Shown piece by piece: positions 56,630 to 64,000 of a stretch of 64,000 nt of DNA. The stretch comes from Tretioscincus oriximinensis (Eukaryota; Chordata; Lepidosauria; Squamata; Gymnophthalmidae): assembly GCA_022410635.1 (NCBI GenBank), contig JAJVDF010000190.1, positions 976,541 to 1,040,540 of the forward strand, written 5' to 3'. The translations under genes were made by a program, and so were the position numbers. Under the pieces are notes generated by a model. The model saw only the letters and a list, made by a program, of their open reading frames with translations. It searched no databases and was not told the origin of the DNA. The first letter of the stretch is position 1. Every line of letters starts with the position of its first letter.

Positions 56630-57470
56630 TCCTTTGACTGGTCTTTGTTTGAACTTAGCATAAAAACAGGACAGCTACTTGGTTGAGTGGCAAACCTCCC
56701 TTTTCTGTTTAATAACTGGAACGTATAATAGTGCCAGACACAAACAATAATATACTGTTAACAGGGGTTTGCTACCAAGTTATTAGGTACCAGCACATCT
56801 GAAGTAGCTGATCATCAGGATACGGTTATGTGTAGATTCTGACTCCCATCAAGGAACTCATGCAGAGGCCATAAGCTTTGATCAAGAGGCAATAGCTAGG
56901 AGGCCCACGTGGGTAGGAACCTCCTGGGCACCCTTGTGCATAGGTTTTTATTGACATACAATCAGAAGGCATGTACAAAGGTGATGTCAGAGACTGGGTG
57001 TTCCGAAGGAGTGGTTTGGGGCGGACCAGAGGTGGTGATACCTGTGTGACGTTTCTCCCTCCTCCCAAGGGGTGCAGCCTGTGTCAGGAAACTCCAAATA
57101 TGGGCATGGTTTAGGGTGGAACAAGATTGATCTCTGCAGCTTACAGGACCTGTGATCGGTCATTCACCTCCTGGAAAAGTGATAGTCAGAGCTTCCTCAG
57201 AGCGATTAGGCAGTTGATTAATCCCATCAAGCCACAAGCTTCTGAGTCAATGCTCCCAGAGATAATGGGTGCAGGTAAACAAGGCTGCAGGTGAAGCCTC
57301 AGGGCAGGAAGAAAGGTTTGTTCTCTTGCAACACCCAGGCCTGGAAAATTCCCAGAAATTTTGCAAAAGTGAGGCCTGTGCATCTAGAGACCAATGCTTG
57401 TACATTTTATATCAAAATATATTATGCCAATTAATATATTCCTGATAGAGAACCCCGACATGCTGTGATT
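56630..57470. other. Intergenic, no recognised feature
   Basis: No gene or repeat confidently recognised. Confidence 0.4.
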
Positions 57471-57474
57471 TTCT

Positions 57475-57895
57475 TGTTTCTCTATTTTCTGACAAAAAAT
57501 TTATTTCCCATTTTATGGTTTTGAATTGTATTTCAACCTGCCTTTCTATGCCATTTTTTTTCACGATGACCAGTGTTTATTATAAAAGGTTGGATGCCCA
57601 GCAGCTTCATGAAGCAGGCAGTAGCAGCAGCAGCCCATATATGAAAAAGTGAAACAGTTATTGGGCTGGCAGTGAGGCCTGCTGGGAAGTGTAGTTGGAG
57701 CAGCAGGCAGCTTCTTCTGCTTACTCTGCATGAGCCCCTGCCCTGCTGACTATAACTTCCAGATGCCCCTGCTGCTAGTCTTGGGAGGGGGGAAGCCTCT
57801 TTAGCCAACCCACGCACAGTCCTGCCTGCAGGAAACATTTTTTCTGGTCACAGGAAGGTTCCTATGGGACCTGTCTAGAGGCTGATTGGCAATTC
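57475..57895 (+). repeat. Unnamed repeat family X, copy 2
   Basis: Collinear with 36345-36690 (TTCAACCTGCCTTTCTATGC, TGCCCAGCAGCTTCATGAAG, ACAGGAAGGTTCCTATGGGA). It carries an extra GC-rich 100-bp segment around 57650-57750. Confidence 0.7.
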
Positions 57896-57944
57896 ATGGG
57901 GGACTGACTGGTGGATAAGGAGCAGAAGGAAGCAGAGAATAGTC

Positions 57945-58112
57945 TTAGTAGAACGACTATTTAGTCTTAGCAGAAAATCCAGCAAGGGAGCTAGCAGCAC
58001 TTGGTGACTAACAGGAAAAAGGTAGGTGGCATGAGCTTTTGTAGTCAGTAGACGTGTCACTATCCGTCTCCTGTTAGTCTCCAACTGCTACAAGTCCTCT
58101 TTCTGGACAAGC
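57945..58112 (-). mobile_element. Penelope-like foldback element, diverged copy
   Basis: TTAGTCTTAGCAGAAAATCC, AGCAAGGGAGCTAGCAGCAC, GGTGGCATGAGCTTTTGTAG, then CTCCTGTTAGTCTCCAACTG and TCCTCTTTCTGGAC. Same layout as the younger copies, with arms now imperfect. No clear TSD. Confidence 0.65.
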
Positions 58113-58244
58113 AAACTAATGACATCCAAACACCAATCCAAGTTCTGTATACCAGGTGTATAAAACAGAATCCTGCTTCTTGTTGGCGGGGAAGAACCTT
58201 ACCAGGAACTTGATTGAGTACTTAGTTCTGTGGAGATTATTTGG

Positions 58245-58455
58245 AACCAGTTTAGTACCTATGGACTTCAGGCTACTAGAACTGATGTTTATGCAGCACC
58301 TCCAGTTAGAAAAACATATAGATGGGATATCTCTAAATGCTGTTTGCAGGAAGTCAGGAACAGATGAATGTTTTAACCTTGTCTTCTGCTTGAGATGCCA
58401 AGAAATAAATAATAGGTCACTGAGTGAGTCAGGATGTTGGGCTAGATGAGCTGCC
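58245..58455 (+). repeat. CR1-like 3' fragment
   Basis: GATATCTCTAAATGCTGTTT, GCAGGAAGTCAGGAACAGAT and AGGATGTTGGGCTAGATGAG resemble the CR1 3' region; diverged. Confidence 0.6.
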
Positions 58456-58689
58456 TGTGGCCCTTTACTCTGTCTTTTTAATCAAAGAATACAACCTGGT
58501 CAATTCATAAATTCCGTGGTACAAAGACTAACTGCATATAAAAGTACAATCTGTATTCTAGGAAACAGCTGATCCCCTGCAGCTCTAACCAAAAAAACCA
58601 TGTACATAAGTTTAAGAAGATGACAACCAATTTAAAATGGATTGGCATCTCCTAAGTGTCGTCATGCAGCCATTTTGGTAGACAAGGTA

Positions 58690-60090
58690 TCTATATTTCC
58701 CCCAAAATAAGCCCTAGCGTGATTTTTCAGGATTTCTCAACATAAGAACATAAGAACATAAGAAGAGCCATACTGGATCAGGCCACAGCCCATCAAGTCC
58801 AGCATTCTGTGTCACACAGAGGCCCACCAGATGCACCTGGGCAGTCTGAACAGAGGAAAGCAAAATATGCTCCTGTTCATGACTCCCTGCAAATGGTATT
58901 TCAAGAGTCCTGCCTGTTGCTCCATCTGGGAGGCGACATCCAGACAACTATCCTAGTATCCATTTATACCCTTAGTGTCCATAAACCTGTCTAGTCCTGT
59001 CTTGAAACTATCCAAGCTGTTAGCTACCACGACCTCTTCAGGAAGTAAATTCCACAGGCCGATGACCCTCTGGGTGAAAAAAATACTTTCCTTTGTCTGT
59101 TCTCACTTTTCTACCCAACAGTTTTAAGGAGTGCCCTCTGGTCCATGTGTTGTGTGATAGAGAAAACATTTTTTCTCTATTCACCCTGTCGATCCCATGC
59201 ATGATTTTGTACACTTCAATCAGATCACCCCTCAAACGTCTCCTTTCAAGGCTGAAGAGGCCCAGACGTTGCAGCCTTGCTTCATAAGGGAGGTGCTCCA
59301 GACCCTTTTGTTGCCCTTTTCTGCACCTTCTCCAGTTCCAAAATATCCCTCTTGAGATGTGGCGACCAGAGCTGAACACAGTATTCCAAATGTGGACTCA
59401 CCACAGATTTATAAAGAGGCAAAACAACATTTGCTGACTTGTTTTCGATTCCTTTCCTAATTATCCCCAACATGGAATTTGCCTTTTTTGCAGCTGCTGC
59501 ACACTGGGTTGACATTTTCATTGAATTGTCCACTAACACCCCAAGATCCTTTTCTTGCTCGGTCACAGAAAGCTTGGTTCCCATCAGGTGGTAGGAGTAT
59601 TTTGGGTTCTTTGCCCCAATATGCATGACCTTGCACTTGCTTAAGTTGAAGTGCATTTGCCACTTTGATGCCCACTCACCCAATTTCAATAAATCACTCT
59701 GAAGAGCCTTACAATCATTTTCAGTTTTCACTACCCTGAACAGTTTAGTGTCGTCAGCAAACTTGGCTACTTCTCTTTTGAGGATGATTAAAATATAAGC
59801 CCTACTCCAAAAATAAGCCCTAGTTACAGGTCACAAAAAAGCCAAACTAAATAGTCTACAGGCAGCTTTACAAAAAGAGAGGGAAGGGGATAAAAGAAAG
59901 GGGGTGGGTGGGCAGAGGAAGGGGAATAGAGGTGGAAGGAGAGAAGCACTGGGTGAGGGGAGGCAGGGAAAGAGAGAATAGAAAGGTAGAAAAGAAAGGA
60001 GGAAGGAAAAATAAAGATTTTGATTTTTTTTGTTGTGGAAAAAATAACACACTCTCTGAAAATGAGCCCCAACGCATCTTTTGGAGCAAA
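58690..60090. repeat. AATAAGCCC repeat element split by a CR1
   Basis: Left part TTTCCCCCAAAATAAGCCCT, AGCGTGATTTTTCAGGAT (58697-58735). Right part AAAATATAAGCCCTACTCCA, AAAATAAGCCCTAGTTACAG onward (59789-60085), including a purine-rich stretch (59870-60020) and an end GAAAATGAGCCCCAACGCAT. CR1 58738-59785 interrupts it. Confidence 0.65.
58738..59785 (-). mobile_element. CR1 LINE, 1 kb with ORF2 C-terminal part
   Basis: The minus frame 59282-59731 encodes NLSKCKVMHIGAKNPKYSYH, VTEQEKDLGVLVDNSMKMST, AAAAKKANSMLGIIRKG and HLEYCVQLWSPHLKRDILEL, the CR1 reverse-transcriptase C-terminal region. The 3' UTR follows to the AACATAAGAACATAAGAAGA end at 58738. 5'-truncated. Possible duplication TTTTCAGGAT/TTTTGAGGAT at its borders. 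Confidence 0.93.
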
Positions 60091-60311
60091 AAACTATCCT
60101 GGCATTATTAACCTGTCTTACTTTTGGAGAAATATAGCATTGTACTTATATATTTTGTTTTATTCGTACCATCCACTGCAATATATCCATGTAGACATTG
60201 GTGACATGAGAATATTTTGTAAACTTCAGGTACTTCCATTCCATTGATTATAATGCAATTGTACTATGACGCTAAATAATGTAATGTAATGTTATAAATA
60301 TATATATAACT

Positions 60312-60409
60312 ATGACGTGCAATAAAGTAATAAAGGTTAAAAGGGTCAAACTTAATATATATACATTAAGTTTGACCCTTTTAACCTTTATTACTTTATT
60401 GCACGTCAT
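60312..60409. repeat. Perfect 45-bp inverted repeat, 8-bp spacer
   Basis: Arms 60312-60356 and 60365-60409 (ATGACGTGCAATAAAGTAAT...) are exact reverse complements around ATATATAC. Flanked outward by AACT/AGTT, suggesting a slightly longer ancestral palindrome. Confidence 0.95.
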
Positions 60410-60706
60410 TAACATAGTTTTTGCACCATTTATTCATATTAAATGCTCCAATCGTATCCCTAATATTCCTCAGTACCCTCCTTGCCTCGTTCCCTTTCCT
60501 TAACTAGAGGGGTCCTTCCTTACTCCAACTTCTGGAACAATATTCTTATCTTCCTCTATATTTCCTCTTTCCCTATTCTATCCTTGTCCATATCCAAAAT
60601 TTCCCCCCAACTTTCTTCTTCTTCTTCTTCACTTCCATCGTTCTTTAACATTTTTCCTTAATCCAACCAACCAAAGTCCAACCTTCAATATTCCATTCCC
60701 TGCAAT
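60410..60706. repeat. Pyrimidine-rich, probable LINE-derived sequence
   Basis: CT-rich strand with a TTCTTCTTCTTCTTC run at about 60615. It resembles the antisense of an A/G-rich LINE 5' region, but no protein remnant can be shown. Confidence 0.3.
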
Positions 60707-60762
60707 GTAGTTTCTCGGCCTTCTGGCTAAGATGAAGTGTGTGTTGTGCGCTTATATACAGT
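60707..60762 (+). pseudogene. U2 snRNA-like 5' fragment
   Basis: TTTCTCGGCCTTCTGGCTAA then GATGAAGTGTG matches the highly conserved U2 5' end (stem I and branch-recognition-proximal region) with single mismatches. Similarity fades after about 60745. The Sm site and 3' stems are absent, so it is a truncated pseudogene. Confidence 0.7.
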
Positions 60763-60869
60763 ATATATATTCCGATTTCATCCCTGGCAAGCTACTATAC
60801 TATAAGGTGTGTGCGTGTGTGGCATGCAGAGATGCTCCCTCCACCTTACCCCCCCCCCAAGCACAGCAG

Positions 60870-62026
<1,157 letters not shown>

Positions 62027-62404
62027 TGAATGATGACCAAAGTCAGTCCATTCGAAGAATCAGCCTCCCCCCCCACCCCGTCCCCTCCTCTTCCTCCTCT
62101 TCCTCCTCTTCTTCCTCCTTTGTCTGCCTCTTCCTTCTCTACTTCCTCCTCCTCTTCTTCACCCCCTCCTCCTTCACTTAACCCCCCCCCCCCCTTGAAC
62201 CCTTCCCTCCTTGCATTAGCCTTAAGACCCAGGTTCGAAATGCCCCCTGCTTCGGCGCTCGTCCATTTGTTTTCCGAGTCCTGCGTTCGGGTGTGAAGTG
62301 AAGGCAGAAGGAAGCGGTTTGAGTTTGATTTGCGGAAAGACACTTAATACGCAATGATGACATTTCTGTTTATAGTTGTAGATGGAAAATAGAAAAACCG
62401 GATT

Positions 62405-62745
62405 CAACTTGTGCTTCAGAGAGCCTGGCTCGTGTAATGGGTAGAGGGCTTATCCGGTAGGCTCCCGAAGGCAGCTGAGTGACCTTGGGCTAATCACTGT
62501 TCTTTCGAACTCTCTCAGCCCCCCTTACTTCACCGACTGTCGGTTGTGGAGAAAGCAACAAGAGCTACGTGCTCCTCCCTTTGGTGAAAGGGAAGTGTGC
62601 GTCTAGGATGGGGCACCTGAGGCACCTTGAGACATGGTGGCTCAAGAGGTTAAGAGCCCTGCTGTGTCAACAGAGATAATAAGTTTGAGGCCCATGCGTC
62701 GGCCGTGGAGAGCAGTGAGGTCCTTCACTGGCATCAGCTTCAGCT
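62405..62745 (+). mobile_element. SINE pair (tRNA-like heads)
   Basis: GTGACCTTGGGCTAATCACT, ACTCTCTCAGCCCCCCTTAC and GGTTGTGGAGAAAGCAACAA match the 20.1 kb SINE. A second head TGGCTCAAGAGGTTAAGAGC with GTTTGAGGCCC follows at 62638. Confidence 0.7.
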
Positions 62746-62952
62746 GTAGGCACAAATGGTTCAGTCGCTAAGGAGACGGTCTTCCATCTGGGAGATGGGG
62801 TTTCGAAGCCCTGTGTCAGACGTGGGGAGGGGCGAGCATCTTCTACTAGCCCGCGGCTCTAGCCAACTCAGCTGTTCGAAAGAGATGCAAATTTGTAATC
62901 TGCATTTCAATTAGATAAATGAGTACCATCCTTAACCTGGTGGGGAAGATAG
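62745..62952 (+). mobile_element. tRNA-headed SINE, truncated
   Basis: TCTGGGAGATGGGGTTTCGA, AGCCCTGTGTCAGACGTGG and CTAGCCAACTCAGCTGTTCG, then CCTGGTGGGGAAGATAGAAT. Same family as 21930-22275; it stops where a CR1 fragment begins. Confidence 0.8.
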
Positions 62953-63105
62953 AATAAGATCATAGAGTTGGAAGGAAGCTCCAGGGTCATGGGGTCCAGG
63001 ANCCCCTCCCTGCTCNATGCTGATTTTGTTTTTATTGTTGTTAATGGCCCTGAGCTCCTTAGGTACAGAGTGGGTTAGAAGTGTAAATAAATTCAGTAAG
63101 TACAT
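62953..63105. repeat. CR1 end (minus) followed by L2/Sauria-type tail (plus)
   Basis: AAGATCATAGAGTTGGAAGG then CTCCAGGGTCATGGGGTCC is the reverse complement of the CR1 end seen at 18130. TTATTGTTGTTAATGGCCCT then GAGCTCCTTAGG and GTGTAAATAAATT is the common LINE/SINE tail. Confidence 0.75.
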
Positions 63106-63929
63106 AAATACAGGAGCAGCCCCCTCCCTCTGGGACAAGGTGCAGGCAACATGATGTGTTCCGTCCTCCTGTCTTTCTCCACCTTCCTAGGGCAGAATTC
63201 ACCAGGTGGGTGGAAAGTGAAAGATGGGTGACGGAGGAAGAACGCGTTTTGTGAAAGATAACTTTGTGCCGTCTTTTACTTTTTTAGTTAATAGCCTCAG
63301 ATGGATCATATAAATGTCTGGTGAGTTTTGACGTGCGTCCCTCCCGGTGTGAACATTATGCACTTAGCCACGCGTCTCCATATGCGAATCCCAGTCCCCT
63401 CTAGTTTCACATATTGCCCTCTAATGCTTCATGAGCACTTCACTGCACTGTGCGTTGTCGCTTAACCCTCCACCTTTCTATTCATCACCCTGCANTGCTT
63501 GGTTATTACATCCCCACCCCATGTCTCTGCTGTTCTAGTTGAAAGCACCACAGATGTCCTTTGAATGCATCACTGCAGGCATGTGTGTCTTTTCCATTCA
63601 GAATGCAGACCTCTTCAGCCCCTTCCATTTCCCTCTCTTTAAAGGTTCTTTGTTGCTCCCTCTGAGCACCTTTTTCCTTTCTGAAAATGCACTGAACCCA
63701 GGGAATTTTCTCCTCCGTACACAAAGGCATGGCGACCTTCTCGGTACAGAGGACTGTTCCACATTGTGCCATCATATGCTGGGACAGGGTTTAGTTTTTC
63801 TCTTAAGAATACAGGACTTATTGGTCACATTTCTGCAATGTGTGGGTCATTGGCTGTATCCTGTGAAGCTGACGTTCTGACCTTTACCTTAAATCTGCTC
63901 TGTTGTATAGATGAGGTTCCAGACATACA

Positions 63930-64000
63930 CAATAGCAAACTGCCAGCTTCCTGTTTCTCTACTTCCTGTTTCCTGTTTTAAGGGTCTGCCTGCTTTTCTA
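63930..64000 (+). repeat. Unnamed repeat family X, start of a third copy
   Basis: AAACTGCCAGCTTCCTGTTT, CCTGTTTCCTGTTTTAAGGG and TCTGCCTGCTTTTCTA match the left end of the 36345 copy and the 3800-3860 segment; cut by the window end. Confidence 0.65.

Overview
The window is nuclear DNA from a vertebrate, most likely a squamate reptile (lizard or gecko grade). Two gene fragments are recognisable, with conventional GT-AG vertebrate introns. Everything else is a diverse, moderately AT-rich repeat landscape: L1-type, CR1 and L2-type LINEs, Penelope-like elements, tRNA-headed SINEs, hAT and Tc1 DNA transposons, and a solo LTR. This mixture of co-existing families is typical of squamates and unlike mammals or birds. 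Single scattered N bases and one 610-base N run (44923-45532) indicate a draft assembly. The species cannot be fixed from the sequence.

Minus strand, 1956-44631: the first 14 coding exons of MAP4K3 (GLK), a germinal-centre-kinase-family Ser/Thr kinase. The exons total 1065 nt, exactly 355 codons, with every splice junction in phase. They cover the whole kinase domain and the start of the linker; the citron-homology half lies left of the window. Introns 1-13 carry most of the repeats, including an L1-type LINE (13.0-16.7 kb), an opposite-strand LINE (18.7-21.7 kb), a Tc1 fossil (25.5-26.2 kb), a CR1 (27.3-28.0 kb), a 400-bp polypurine tract (32.5-32.9 kb) and several Penelope-like foldbacks. 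The CpG-rich MAP4K3 5' end at 44.4-44.9 kb abuts the assembly gap.

45.5-60.7 kb is intergenic and almost solid repeat. It includes a nested complex at 46.0-48.5 kb: an old LINE hit once by a younger truncated LINE with a 20-bp target duplication and once by a solo LTR with a near-perfect 5-bp duplication. It also holds a hAT MITE, L2-type LINEs, a CR1 nested in another repeat, a 45-bp perfect palindrome and a U2-snRNA-like fragment.

Plus strand, 61388-61907: exon 1 of TMEM178A inside a strong CpG island, followed by 2 kb of SINE-rich intron 1. The divergent MAP4K3/TMEM178A order is the one known from human 2p22, which supports both identifications. The two start codons lie about 17 kb apart here.

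The most unusual system is a family of six foldback insertions (16.76, 24.75, 29.74, 34.63, 52.70 and 57.95 kb). Four carry target-site duplications of 11-13 bp, two have perfect 80-bp arms, and the arms hold a hammerhead-ribozyme-like core (CTGANGA - stem II - GAAA - short stem III). They look like Penelope-like-element terminal repeats inserted as inverted dimers.
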